In this document: one piece after another, positions 36,205 through 44,648 of the stretch
How positions within the stretch are numbered: the first letter of the stretch is position 1
Layout: each line of letters opens with the position of its first letter
NCBI GenBank assembly: GCA_934749845.1
Contig: CAKVHQ010000003.1
Coordinates: 1-64,000 of the forward strand
DNA length: 64,000 bases
Reading direction: 5' to 3'
From: an uncultured Clostridia bacterium
GTDB lineage: Bacteria; Bacillota; Clostridia; Christensenellales; UBA1242
Made by a program: the position numbers and the translations under genes
The notes under the pieces: generated by a model
Seen by the model: only the letters and a program-made list of their open reading frames with translations
Databases searched by the model: none
What the model was told of the DNA's origin: nothing

Positions 36205-36222
36205 ATTTCTTGGAGGATTATT

Positions 36223-36840
36223 ATGAAAACATTTTTGAAAAAAGTTAAAGCATGGACTTTTATTGAAGCACTTGTTAGCATTGTGTTTGGAATTTTGTTT
36301 ATTGTTTGCCCAGACTTTACAAAATCAACAATTTGCTATTTGTTTGCAAGTTTAATTGTTGTTATGGGTTTAATTAAATGTGCAAACTATTTTACCTATG
36401 GCATTGAACCATTTGGCTTTATTCATGGCATAGTTGACATCGCACTTGGAACAATTATTTTTTCTACCGTTCCAACTTTGGTTGAAGGTGGAATTTTTGG
36501 CTTTGTTTTTGGTGCTATATTTGTTGTTAAAAGTTTGTTTAGCATTGAATGGGCATTCGATTGCAGAAGAGTAGGTGTTAAAAATTGGTGGTTAATTTTG
36601 ATGCTTGCACTCGTAATTTTGGGCTGTGGAATTGCTCTTGTTTGTTACAGGTCAGCAGAAACAGTTTTGGTTATTATCTTGGGCTCTTGCTTAATTGTGC
36701 AAGGAATTTACGATTTAATTGACGCTATTGTTATTTCCGCAAAAGTAAAAAAAGCAAAAAAGACATTAAAACAACTTTTCTCAATTTCGCCTATCGACCA
36801 AATTGAAGAAGCCGAAGTTATTGACGACGACAAAGAATAA
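36223..36840 (+). CDS. DUF308/HdeD-family membrane protein
   Basis: A 205-residue protein with six transmembrane helices arranged as three repeated hairpins, each with a short Gly-rich turn (VSIVFGILFIVCPDF, GIVDIALGTIIFSTVP, LALVILGCGIALVCY). This is the DUF308/HdeD pattern. HdeD is linked to acid resistance in Escherichia coli, but most Bacillota members are uncharacterised. The C-terminus is cytoplasmic and charged, ending EAEVIDDDKE. The ribosome-binding site is TTGGAGG. Monocistronic. Confidence 0.8.
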   Translation: MKTFLKKVKAWTFIEALVSIVFGILFIVCPDFTKSTICYLFASLIVVMGLIKCANYFTYGIEPFGFIHGIVDIALGTIIFSTVPTLVEGGIFGFVFGAIFVVKSLFSIEWAFDCRRVGVKNWWLILMLALVILGCGIALVCYRSAETVLVIILGSCLIVQGIYDLIDAIVISAKVKKAKKTLKQLFSISPIDQIEEAEVIDDDKE

Positions 36841-36913
36841 ACCATGAAAATAAAAAATACTATGGAGATTGCATTTCTGTTAAAATGCAAGATTTAAAAG
36901 TTGTTAGCAACAA

Positions 36914-36945
36914 AAAAGATGACTAATAATATAGTCATCTTTTAT
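36914..36945. terminator. bidirectional terminator
   Basis: GATGACTA/TAGTCATC stem with six-base loop, A run before and T run after, between the convergent DUF308 and 36947 genes. Confidence 0.8.
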
Positions 36946-36946
36946 T

Positions 36947-37348
36947 TTAGCAATTTGAATAATGTTCAAAGTAACTTTCTCTAACTTTTCTATATTTCTC
37001 GCTTAAGTCTAAAATGTACTTTTCTTGTTCGGTTTCACTAAACGAGTCAAACGCTGTTTGGTCTATAAGTGAAGCCATTGGGTTTATAGAATCTTGATTT
37101 TCATTAAGCAGGGCATAAACGCGATTTTTAAAATTTTCGTCATCTGCGGTGTCGTTAATAATCTTTATTGTAATTTCCGGTTTCTTACATTCAAGACCAC
37201 TTAATAAACATAAATTTGTTCTTCGGTTTTGAATTCTTTTCATCTCCAAATTTTCTTCTCTTGTTCCATAACTTGAATTTTTAAGTCTTTGTTTTGCTTG
37301 CAAGGCAAGTTGTTTTATTATTGCTCTTGCGTTTGAATTTTTTGCCAT
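36947..37348 (-). CDS. Uncharacterised charged protein
   Basis: A 133-residue soluble protein I do not recognise. The N-terminal half is very basic (MAKNSNARAIIKQLALQAKQ, then MKRIQNRRTN), the C-terminal half acidic and helical (FDSFSETEQEKYILDLSEKY). The basic start could bind nucleic acid, but no motif is visible. The minus-strand ribosome-binding site AAAGGAG is strong. Monocistronic and convergent with the DUF308 gene. Confidence 0.7.
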   Translation of the reverse strand: MAKNSNARAIIKQLALQAKQRLKNSSYGTREENLEMKRIQNRRTNLCLLSGLECKKPEITIKIINDTADDENFKNRVYALLNENQDSINPMASLIDQTAFDSFSETEQEKYILDLSEKYRKVRESYFEHYSNC

Positions 37349-37654
37349 ATCTTTTCTCCTTTATCGTACCCATAGATTATACCTCACATAACTTGAAAAA
37401 GGGGGTTAATTACAAAACTAGTTAAAAACATTTAAGTATGTAGTTTTTAAAATAAATTTAAACAATTTTTTACATTTTAATTTTAATAAATAAGCGTAAA
37501 GTGACGAAAAAGTTAAGGTTTAATCAAAAAAAGGAGCGTTTAAACTTTAAAAACAGAAGATTATCGACATTTTACTTTTAAAAGCAAATTTAAACTAACT
37601 TTAAAATGCAATTTGATATAGTTTTTACTTAATTAAAAATGTTTTTAAAATGGA
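37349..37654. other. AT-rich gap with no gene
   Basis: About 300 bases between the 36947 gene and the rpsU promoter. An AAGGAG near 37530 is not followed by a start codon in range, and all frames are closed by stops. Nothing else was seen. Confidence 0.6.
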
Positions 37655-37683
37655 TTGACAAGTGTGGAAAGAATGTATATAAT
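37655..37683 (+). promoter_or_regulatory. rpsU promoter
   Basis: Perfect TTGACA (37655-37660), 17-base spacer, perfect TATAAT (37678-37683). Confidence 0.92.
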
Positions 37684-37717
37684 TTAAAAGAATTTATTGC
37701 AAAGGTGGGTGAATACA

Positions 37718-37891
37718 TTGAGTCTAGTTAAAGTTGGCGAAAACGAATCAGTTGATAGTGCTATCAAAAGATTTAAAAGAAAATGCCAAAAAGATGGAAT
37801 CATCGGAGATTTAAGAAAAAAAGAAGCATATCTTAAACCAAGTGTTAGAAAGAAATTAAAATCCGAAGAAGCAAGAAAAAGAAATAGATAA
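37718..37891 (+). CDS. rpsU: 30S ribosomal protein S21
   Basis: Ribosomal protein S21, 57 residues. The sequence SLVKVGENESVDSAIKRFKR and the basic C-terminus (KPSVRKKLKSEEARKRNR) are typical. I chose the TTG at 37718, nine bases after AGGTGG, because it gives the family length; a GTG at 37709 would add three residues, and the upstream ATG at 37697 overlaps the ribosome-binding site. Monocistronic with a consensus promoter and terminator. Confidence 0.95.
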   Translation: MSLVKVGENESVDSAIKRFKRKCQKDGIIGDLRKKEAYLKPSVRKKLKSEEARKRNR

Positions 37892-37900
37892 TCTAGCAAA

Positions 37901-37930
37901 AAAGCAACTTTATTTTAAGTTGCTTTTATT
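37901..37930 (+). terminator. rpsU terminator
   Basis: AAAGCAACTT/AAGTTGCTTT with loop TATTTT and a short T run. Confidence 0.85.
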
Positions 37931-37937
37931 GTTTTTA

Positions 37938-37966
37938 TTGCTAAAATTATATTTATAATATATAAT
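37938..37966 (+). promoter_or_regulatory. promoter of the CPBP-CPBP-rlmH operon
   Basis: TTGCTA (37938-37943), 17-base spacer, TATAAT (37961-37966). The predicted start near 37973 excludes the ATG at 37965 and favours 37989. Confidence 0.65.
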
Positions 37967-37988
37967 GGTAACATTATTAGGGGAGTTT

Positions 37989-39053
37989 ATGCGGGAACAT
38001 TATAATACTACTGATAGCGGTTTGATGTTTATATTGGCACTTATTATGCCAAGCATTTTTGTGCTTGTTTTGTCGCCAATTATTAAAGCAATTTTCCCTA
38101 ACATGAGCGAAACCGCTTCTTATTATGTTCTTCTCACATTAAATCAAGTTGGATTTTTTTTAACATTTTTTGTGTATAACAAAAAAAGAAAAATAAATAT
38201 GTGGCAGGAATGTAAAGTTAAGGCAAACTTGAATATTTTGCAAATTATTATCATAATTGCACTTGGCTTAATTGCAATGTTTGGATTTTCAAGTTTAGTA
38301 AATTATATGGAGTGGGGTTTAAGCAAAATTGGCTACACTTATGAAGCGTTTAACTTTTTAGATTTAAGTAATTTTGGAATGTTAATTGTAAACATAATTT
38401 TAGTTGCACTTTTGCCAGCCATTTGCGAAGAACTAGTTTTTAGAGGAACAATTCTAAATGGTCTTAAAAAATTTGGACCACGCTTAATGATGGTGCTTTG
38501 CGGGCTTTTGTTTGCAATAATGCATTTAAACATCGAGCAATCAATTTATCAATTTGTTTTGGGAATGGTTCTTGCTGGCGTTGTTCTAGTTACAGGTTCG
38601 ATATTATCATCAATGATTTTGCATTTTTTCAACAACGCACTTGTGCTTGTTATGTCGTTTATAACACCTCAAACCGAGGAGACTTTGACTTGGGCGCCCA
38701 CATGTGCATGGGACCATATTCAACCATTCTTGTTTGCTATAATTAGTTTAGCAATCATCTTTGGCTTAATTTTAGCCCTTCAAAAATGTTCAAAAAATGG
38801 TGAGTATAAATTGTTTAATTTTAAAAAACAGTCAAAACAAACTTTAAATGCGAATATAGATATAGTAAACGAACAAGCAGAAATGTTAGATGTGACACAA
38901 GATTCTCAAGATGCTTTGCAACAGTCACAGCCAAGTGAATTAAATGGCATAACTGATAACAAAAAAAATTCAAGTGATATTGTATTGTGGATTTCCATAG
39001 GCTTTGGCGTTATGTTGTGGATAGCCACAATTTTAGGACAGATTTTAAAGTAG
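37989..39053 (+). CDS. CPBP-family intramembrane glutamic protease (first copy)
   Basis: A 354-residue membrane protein with about eight helices and the CAAX-protease/bacteriocin-processing (Abi, CPBP) core: ICEELVFRGTI (Glu-Glu-x3-Arg), FAIMHLN (His in the second motif) and a final HFFNNALV with His and Asn. These residues form the glutamate-based intramembrane active site. A cytoplasmic Gln/Asp-rich stretch follows (QTLNANIDIVNEQAEM...), then a last helix. The substrate is unknown. The ATG at 37989 has AGGGGAG only three bases upstream. The next gene is a paralogue six bases downstream. Confidence 0.85.
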   Translation: MREHYNTTDSGLMFILALIMPSIFVLVLSPIIKAIFPNMSETASYYVLLTLNQVGFFLTFFVYNKKRKINMWQECKVKANLNILQIIIIIALGLIAMFGFSSLVNYMEWGLSKIGYTYEAFNFLDLSNFGMLIVNIILVALLPAICEELVFRGTILNGLKKFGPRLMMVLCGLLFAIMHLNIEQSIYQFVLGMVLAGVVLVTGSILSSMILHFFNNALVLVMSFITPQTEETLTWAPTCAWDHIQPFLFAIISLAIIFGLILALQKCSKNGEYKLFNFKKQSKQTLNANIDIVNEQAEMLDVTQDSQDALQQSQPSELNGITDNKKNSSDIVLWISIGFGVMLWIATILGQILK

Positions 39054-39059
39054 GGGATT

Positions 39060-40169
39060 ATGAACAAAAAAGTTTTTAAAACATATTTAATTTATTTTAT
39101 TGCCATGGTGCTTTTTGTTGGAGTTAGAATTGCTTCAAGCCTTGGCGCTTTTTCAATTATAAAAAATGATGTTTTAAGAAGCGATATTGCAACAGTTATA
39201 ATTCAAATTGTAATAATGTTTATCATTCCACTATTGCTTTGCTGGTGGCTGTTAAAATCAAAACCAAAACAAACTTTTAAAGATTTTGGATTTAAAAAAA
39301 TTAGTTTCAAAGCGGTTTTAATTTGTTTTGCAATTGGCATTTTAATGTTCTTTTTAAACCTTATAGTTGCAAGTTTTTTCAGTTCAATTTTATACGGAAT
39401 TGGCTATAATCCTTCAGGCTCGGGTGGCGGAAGCGGATACGACACTGTTTGGAAGTTTTTAGACGGCGTTGTGTTTGTTGCTGTGCTTCCGGGGTTTTGT
39501 GAAGAATTTTTGCATCGTGGACTTTTAATGCGTAAAATTGGCGAGCAAAAAAATTATAAAGTTGCAATTATTATTAGTGCGTTGTGTTTTGGACTAATGC
39601 ATCTTAACATTGAACAATTTTTCTATGCAACAGTTCTTGGGCTAATTATTGGTTTTGTTGGAGCAATTAGCGACAGCATTTTCCCTTGCATGATACTTCA
39701 TTTCACAAACAACTTTATGAGTGTTTATTTAAGTTTTGCACAACAAAAAGGAATATTAGGTGGAGATTTCTACACTCGAATAAATAGCATTTACGCAAAC
39801 AATTCTCCAATATTCACATTCTTATTTACATTATTTGTTTTAGTACTCTTAATTGTTGGAATTGGATACTTGTGTATCAAACTGTTTAAAAACACGAGAT
39901 TGAAAAATTTGCAGGAATCGTTAATAAATGTGCAAAAAGAAGTTTCGGGCGAAAATATTGAAGAACAACCAGAAGAGAAACTTTCAACCGATTTTAAAAG
40001 TTTCATCTTGCCTCACTTACAGCAAAACGAAGATGCCTTATCCATTTTAATGCCACCAGCAAGTGCAGAAAAGAAAAAGTCGACCTTACTAGAAAATATT
40101 TTCTTGATTGGAACTATATTTATGGGTGTGCTTATAACAATTTTTACACTAATTTGGGGAATAATCTAA
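39060..40169 (+). CDS. CPBP-family intramembrane glutamic protease (second copy)
   Basis: A 369-residue paralogue of the preceding gene. The catalytic motifs are FCEEFLHRGLLM (Glu-Glu-x3-Arg), CFGLMHLNIEQF (His) and ILHFTNNFMSV (His and Asn). The shared phrase HLNIEQ in both copies shows a fairly direct duplication. It also has the inserted cytoplasmic segment near the C-terminus and one last helix. The ribosome-binding site is TAGGGGAT. Its stop codon overlaps the rlmH start by one base (TAATG). Confidence 0.85.
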   Translation: MNKKVFKTYLIYFIAMVLFVGVRIASSLGAFSIIKNDVLRSDIATVIIQIVIMFIIPLLLCWWLLKSKPKQTFKDFGFKKISFKAVLICFAIGILMFFLNLIVASFFSSILYGIGYNPSGSGGGSGYDTVWKFLDGVVFVAVLPGFCEEFLHRGLLMRKIGEQKNYKVAIIISALCFGLMHLNIEQFFYATVLGLIIGFVGAISDSIFPCMILHFTNNFMSVYLSFAQQKGILGGDFYTRINSIYANNSPIFTFLFTLFVLVLLIVGIGYLCIKLFKNTRLKNLQESLINVQKEVSGENIEEQPEEKLSTDFKSFILPHLQQNEDALSILMPPASAEKKKSTLLENIFLIGTIFMGVLITIFTLIWGII

Positions 40170-40636
40170 TGGAAATTAACATTATTTGCGTTGGACATTT
40201 AAAAGAATCATATTGGAAAGATGCCGTTTTGGAATATAAAAAAAGAATAGGTGGCTTTTGCAAAATAAATGTTATTGAAACAGACGACTACGATTATGGT
40301 TCATCTCAAGGTGGAATACTAAAAGAAAAAAAGGCAGAAATGCAAAATTTGTTAAAGTATAAAAAAGGTTATACCATCGCTTTGGAGATTGACGGAAAAA
40401 CTTTTTCTAGTGAGCAATTTGCACAAAAAATTAAAAACATTTTTGATAATGTAAATTCAACTATTTCGTTTTTTATCGGTGGCTCAAATGGTTTGGATAA
40501 AGAATTTAGCGATAGTTGTGATATGAAATTATCATTTTCAAATTTCACTTTTCCTCATCAACTTATGCGAGTGATATTATTAGAACAAGTGTACCGAGCA
40601 ATGATGATAAACAATAACAGAAGTTATCATAAATAA
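40169..40636 (+). CDS. rlmH: 23S rRNA pseudouridine-1915 N3-methyltransferase
   Basis: RlmH, a SPOUT methyltransferase that methylates pseudouridine 1915 in helix 69 of 23S rRNA; 155 residues, close to the usual 155-159. Motifs are INIICVGHLKESYW at the start, FFIGGSNGLDKEF for SAM binding, and the C-terminal FPHQLMRVILLEQVYRAMMI with the final NNRSYHK. The start is ATG 40169, overlapping the previous stop codon, with GGGGA upstream. An earlier in-frame ATG would add five residues inside the neighbouring gene. Translational coupling to the protease genes is likely. Confidence 0.97.
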   Translation: MEINIICVGHLKESYWKDAVLEYKKRIGGFCKINVIETDDYDYGSSQGGILKEKKAEMQNLLKYKKGYTIALEIDGKTFSSEQFAQKIKNIFDNVNSTISFFIGGSNGLDKEFSDSCDMKLSFSNFTFPHQLMRVILLEQVYRAMMINNNRSYHK

Positions 40637-40662
40637 AAAACAGCAGTTTTTGCTGTTTTTTA
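40636..40662. terminator. bidirectional terminator between rlmH and sortase
   Basis: ACAGCA/TGCTGT with loop GTTTT, A run before and T run after. Confidence 0.8.
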
Positions 40663-41454
40663 TATCTTTTTTGCAACAACTATTGTTCTGTAGTCCAAAT
40701 TTGGAGAACATGTGAACAAAGTAATAAACTTGTCGCCAAAACTAGAATCTATGTTTATTGGCGCAATGGAATATTTTTTTAAGCATTCAATAAAATTGTT
40801 ATATTCATTTTCAGTTTTTAGCGAATTTGCACAATAAATTTTGTTGTAAACTTCTTGATATTCACTTGAACTTGTGTTCGTAATTTTGAATTTAAAATAC
40901 CCAATAATATTATAAACATCTGTGCCGTTTTCGGTTTCAAACAAAAGCTTATAGGTGTAAGAATTTGACTGTGTTATAAGGTAGGTGTTAAGTTTTCCAA
41001 AAAGACTTTGTTGTTTGGTTGAGCCAAAAGTCGAGATTGTGTAGGAACTGTGACCATTTATTAAGGTGTTATTTTCGGTTTTATAATTAAATTGATATGA
41101 CTGGTATGGACAGCCAAGAATATTTGTTTTTTTATCAAAACCATGCTTTAAGTAAAAATCCTCATCGCTTTTACTACTTGTGCTAACAATGGGCATGCTT
41201 AAATTTACATCGTCAATTTTTAGCCAAGCCATAAAGTCGCTATTTATGTTTTTTAAACTTTCAAAACCTTCGGTGTTTTTCTTTTTCTCTAAATAAGATA
41301 TGTAGGAATCATAGTGCATTTGTGCATTTATTATAGAGAAGTAGGAAACGCAAGATTTTATTAAGCAACAAAGCATAACGCACATGATAACAATTATTAC
41401 TGATTTTGGCGTTATTGTTGGCTTTTCATAGTTTTTTTGATAGGTTACATTCAT
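40660..41454 (-). CDS. Class B-type sortase
   Basis: Membrane-anchored transpeptidase that attaches surface proteins to peptidoglycan. It is 264 residues from the ATG at 41454. One N-terminal helix covers residues 17-36. Catalytic residues are His135 (LINGHSS), Cys249 (FITLFTCS) and Arg256 (DYRTIVVAKK), with the order and spacing of class B sortases. An upstream in-frame TTG at 41490 is the -35 box of the promoter, so I reject it. The ATG lies at the predicted transcription start and lacks a ribosome-binding site. No sorting-signal substrate is adjacent. Confidence 0.88.
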   Translation of the reverse strand: MNVTYQKNYEKPTITPKSVIIVIMCVMLCCLIKSCVSYFSIINAQMHYDSYISYLEKKKNTEGFESLKNINSDFMAWLKIDDVNLSMPIVSTSSKSDEDFYLKHGFDKKTNILGCPYQSYQFNYKTENNTLINGHSSYTISTFGSTKQQSLFGKLNTYLITQSNSYTYKLLFETENGTDVYNIIGYFKFKITNTSSSEYQEVYNKIYCANSLKTENEYNNFIECLKKYSIAPINIDSSFGDKFITLFTCSPNLDYRTIVVAKKI

Positions 41455-41461
41455 ATTTTTA

Positions 41462-41490
41462 ATTATTGTGTTTTTATCCAAACTTGTCAA
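41462..41490 (-). promoter_or_regulatory. sortase promoter
   Basis: On the minus strand, TTGACA (41485-41490), 17-base spacer, AATAAT (41462-41467). Transcription should start near 41455, next to the ATG. Confidence 0.8.
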
Positions 41491-41557
41491 TAAATTTTTG
41501 CTTTACTTTAAATATTAAATTTGTTGATAGTTGCTAATTTATGCCAAACTAAATTTT

Positions 41558-41586
41558 TTGACATTTTGTGGCTATTTTGCTAATAT
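41558..41586 (+). promoter_or_regulatory. tadA promoter
   Basis: TTGACA (41558-41563), 17-base spacer, TAATAT (41581-41586). Six bases then separate the -10 box from the ATG, so the transcript should start at or next to the start codon. Confidence 0.85.
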
Positions 41587-41592
41587 TAAATT

Positions 41593-42045
41593 ATGGAAGA
41601 AAAATTCATGCAACTAGCACTTGAACAAGCACAAAAAGCATTCAAAAAGGGAGAAGTGCCTGTTGGAGCAGTTATTGTTAAAAACGGGAAAGTGCTTTCC
41701 AAGGGGTTTAACAGAAAGGAAACAAAGCACATGGCTTCTAGACATGCCGAAATTGAAGCCATTGAAAAGGCAAGCCGAAAACTTAAAGATTGGCGACTTA
41801 ACGATTGCGAAATGTATGTGACGCTTGAACCTTGCTGTATGTGCGCGGGAGCAATTTTATCAAGCAGAATTAAAAAGGTGTATATTGGCGCAATGGAGCA
41901 TAACTTTGGTTGTTGTGGAAGTGCTATGAATTTGCTTGATAACCCAGCATTCACAACAAAGGTGGAAACGCAGTGCGGAATTTTAGAAAACGAAAGCGTA
42001 GGCCTACTTCAAAAGTTTTTTAAGGACAAGAGAAAAAAACAATAA
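41593..42045 (+). CDS. tadA: tRNA-specific adenosine deaminase
   Basis: Zinc deaminase that converts A34 to inosine in tRNA-Arg(ACG); 150 residues. Zinc ligands are His51 (HAE, with proton-shuttle Glu53), Cys81 and Cys84 (PCCMC). The motifs VPVGAVIV and SSRIKKVYIGA are typical, as is the pocket near NLLDNP. The ATG at 41593 has no ribosome-binding site and follows the -10 box by six bases. It is divergent from the sortase gene. TadA paralogues acting on other substrates exist, but the length and motifs fit tRNA deaminase. Confidence 0.94.
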   Translation: MEEKFMQLALEQAQKAFKKGEVPVGAVIVKNGKVLSKGFNRKETKHMASRHAEIEAIEKASRKLKDWRLNDCEMYVTLEPCCMCAGAILSSRIKKVYIGAMEHNFGCCGSAMNLLDNPAFTTKVETQCGILENESVGLLQKFFKDKRKKQ

Positions 42046-42096
42046 AAGTGATTTATTTTACTTTTAAAAAAATAAACAGGATAATATATTATTAGT

Positions 42097-44565
42097 ATGA
42101 AGAAAACAAATGTAAAAAAACAAAAAGTTGAAAAGGTAGTTGAACAAAATCTTGAAAAAGACGAACTTGTGCAATTATCAAATTTGACTAAAGAAGATAT
42201 AAAAACTATAAAAAAAGCAAAAAAGAAAAAGAATTTTAGTTTTTTAACCGCTAAAAGAATTGATGCTGACTATAAAACTGGTTTAACACAAAGCCAAGTT
42301 AAACAGCGTGTTATGGATGGCTATGTTAATTACAGCGAAACTCACACGACCAAAAGTTACAGAAACATATTTTTCTCAAACATTTTTACATTTTTTAATA
42401 TGTTAATGTTTCTTGTTGCGATTGCCCTTGTGATTGTTAAGTCATACAGCAACCTACTATTTTTGGTTATTTTGTTTTGCAACACAACTATTGGAATTAT
42501 TCAAGAAATTAAGGCAAAGCAAACTGTTGAAAAAATAACACTTGTTACATCGCCAACCGTTAAGGTGGTTAGAGATGGAAAAGTTTTAACGATAAAAACT
42601 GATGCAGTTGTTTTAGATGATGTTTTAATTTACGAATTTGGAAATCAAATTTGCACGGACAGCGTTATTTTGGATGGAACAATAGAAGTTAACGAAAGTC
42701 TGCTTACGGGCGAAAGTGTTCCAGTCGAGAAAAAAGTTGGCGACATGATTTTGGCAGGCAGTTATGTTACAAGTGGTTTTTGCTATGCAAAAGCACAAAA
42801 GGTGGCAGAGGAAAATTACACCAGCCAATTAACCATAAAAGCCAAAAAGTACAACAAACCAAAAAGCGAATTGCTTCGAAGTTTGCAACTGATTATTAAA
42901 CTTATTGGAATTTTTATTATTCCTTTGTCGCTTGCAACATACTTCAACAATAAAGCAATTTTGGGCGGAGATGTTCAATCGCTTGTTACGAAAACGGCTG
43001 GCAGTATTCTTGGAATGATTCCTGCGGGACTGTTCTTGCTAACCAGTTTAGCACTAGCGGTGGGCGTTATTAAACTTGCAAAGAAAAAAACTTTGGTTCA
43101 AGATTTATATGGTATTGAAATTTTGGCAAGAACAAATGTTTTGTGCTTGGATAAAACAGGCACAATAACAGACGGAACAATGCAGGTTAAACAAATTGAA
43201 ATGTTAAAACAAGAAGATGACTTATATAACATTATAAGCACTTATTTATCGTCAATGAAAACTCAAAATCAAACTTTTAACGCACTTAAAAATTATTTTG
43301 GCGAGAAAAAAACTTACGAAGTAACAAAAGTTTACGAGTTTAACTCTTCAAAAAAATATAGCGCAGTTGAATTCGATAACGGAAAAACTTACATTTTAGG
43401 TGCTCCAGAATTTGTTTGCAAAACAAAAAACAAGGCTTTAAAAAAGCAAATTTTAAATTATGCAACAGAAGGTTATAGGGTTTTAATGCTTTGCGAAACC
43501 ACCGAAAAAATTGGAAAAAGTTTGCCTAAAACCACCCCAATTTGTTTGCTTATGATTGAAGAAAACATAAGAGAAGAAGCAAAACAAACAATTTCATGGT
43601 TTAACGAGAACGGCGTGCAAATTAAAATTATCAGTGGCGATAACCCATTAACAGTTAGTGCAATTAGCAAAAAAGTTGGAGTTATTGGCGCTGAAAAATA
43701 TGTAAGTTTAGAAGGTTTAACAACTCAACAAGTTATAGCATGTGCAACAAAATATAATATTTTTGGAAGAGCTACGCCAGAGCAAAAACAAGTGCTTGTT
43801 AAGGCTTTAAAAAATTCCGGGCTAAAAGTTGCAATGACTGGCGACGGAGTGAACGACATTTTGGCGTTAAAAGAAGCTGATTGTTCAATTTCCGTTTCAA
43901 GTGGTAGTGAAGCTGCTAGAAATGTTAGCCATTTGGTGCTTCTTGACAACAACTTTTTAAACTTGCCACAAGTGGTTAAGGAAGGTCGCCGAGTGGTTAA
44001 TAATATAGTTATTTCGGCTAACTTGTTTTTGATGAAAACAATATATGTGCTTTTGCTTACCATGTTCTGTTTAATTTTTAGGTTAGAATATCCTTTTGCC
44101 CCAACACAAATGCTTTTACTAGAAACTTTTGTTATTGGATTGCCGTCATTCTTTTTAGCCCTTCAACCAAACGACAATAAAATCGAAGGCTCATTTATTA
44201 AAAAAGTTTTGTTTAAAAGTTTGTGCTATGGTGTTGTGCTTTTTGTAACATTTATTGCTTGCTTTATGTTTGATAAATTGGTTGTTCACACAAACACTTA
44301 CGAAACTTTGGCTTCGCTTTCTATGACTTTTGTTGGAATGGCAATTTTGTTCCAACTTTGCGTGCCAATTAACTTGTATCGTGGTTCTTTGTTCTTGTCT
44401 ATGCTGGCAGTAACATTATTGTCGCTAGCCATACTGCCACCAAGTTTGTTCTACTACGCAAAACTATCGCTTGTTGAAACATTATTTGTGATTGTGGTTA
44501 CGCTTTTAAGTTTTGTTGTGGTATTTATTCCGCAAGTGGTCAACTATAAAAAGAAAAAAGAGTAA
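42097..44565 (+). CDS. P-type cation-transporting ATPase
   Basis: An 822-residue P-type ATPase. The actuator loop LLTGESVPVEKK is near residue 205, the phosphorylation site CLDKTGTITDG near residue 350, the hinge MTGDGVNDILALKEADC near residue 585. The fourth membrane helix has IPAGLFLLTS, the ion-binding Pro-x-x-Leu type seen in CtpE-like and calcium or magnesium pumps rather than the CPC of heavy-metal pumps. About ten membrane helices and a basic cytoplasmic N-terminus (KKAKKKKNFS). The ion is not certain. There is no ribosome-binding site; TATATT lies six bases before the ATG. Monocistronic. Confidence 0.9.
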   Translation: MKKTNVKKQKVEKVVEQNLEKDELVQLSNLTKEDIKTIKKAKKKKNFSFLTAKRIDADYKTGLTQSQVKQRVMDGYVNYSETHTTKSYRNIFFSNIFTFFNMLMFLVAIALVIVKSYSNLLFLVILFCNTTIGIIQEIKAKQTVEKITLVTSPTVKVVRDGKVLTIKTDAVVLDDVLIYEFGNQICTDSVILDGTIEVNESLLTGESVPVEKKVGDMILAGSYVTSGFCYAKAQKVAEENYTSQLTIKAKKYNKPKSELLRSLQLIIKLIGIFIIPLSLATYFNNKAILGGDVQSLVTKTAGSILGMIPAGLFLLTSLALAVGVIKLAKKKTLVQDLYGIEILARTNVLCLDKTGTITDGTMQVKQIEMLKQEDDLYNIISTYLSSMKTQNQTFNALKNYFGEKKTYEVTKVYEFNSSKKYSAVEFDNGKTYILGAPEFVCKTKNKALKKQILNYATEGYRVLMLCETTEKIGKSLPKTTPICLLMIEENIREEAKQTISWFNENGVQIKIISGDNPLTVSAISKKVGVIGAEKYVSLEGLTTQQVIACATKYNIFGRATPEQKQVLVKALKNSGLKVAMTGDGVNDILALKEADCSISVSSGSEAARNVSHLVLLDNNFLNLPQVVKEGRRVVNNIVISANLFLMKTIYVLLLTMFCLIFRLEYPFAPTQMLLLETFVIGLPSFFLALQPNDNKIEGSFIKKVLFKSLCYGVVLFVTFIACFMFDKLVVHTNTYETLASLSMTFVGMAILFQLCVPINLYRGSLFLSMLAVTLLSLAILPPSLFYYAKLSLVETLFVIVVTLLSFVVVFIPQVVNYKKKKE

Positions 44566-44574
44566 ATTATATTT

Positions 44575-44617
44575 GTCAATCAACTTCCTTCTTGCAAGTT
44601 GATTGACTTTTTTTTGT
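44575..44617 (+). terminator. terminator of the P-type ATPase gene
   Basis: GTCAATCAACTT/AAGTTGATTGAC, 12 bp, 9-base loop, T9 tail. Confidence 0.92.
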
Positions 44618-44648
44618 TTTGAAGTTATTATTTTGTTAGGAGAATGAC

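Noticed and set aside
36841..36906. A short frame after the DUF308 gene reading like a protein end (YGDCISVKMQDLKVVSNKKD)
   Set aside because: It has no start codon with a ribosome-binding site, begins within another frame of the DUF308 gene and is under 30 residues. It could be a remnant of a frameshifted tail, but nothing supports it as a gene.
37965..37988. Upstream start of the first CPBP protease at 37965
   Set aside because: The ATG overlaps the TATAAT of a TTGCTA-17-TATAAT promoter, so it would not be on the transcript.
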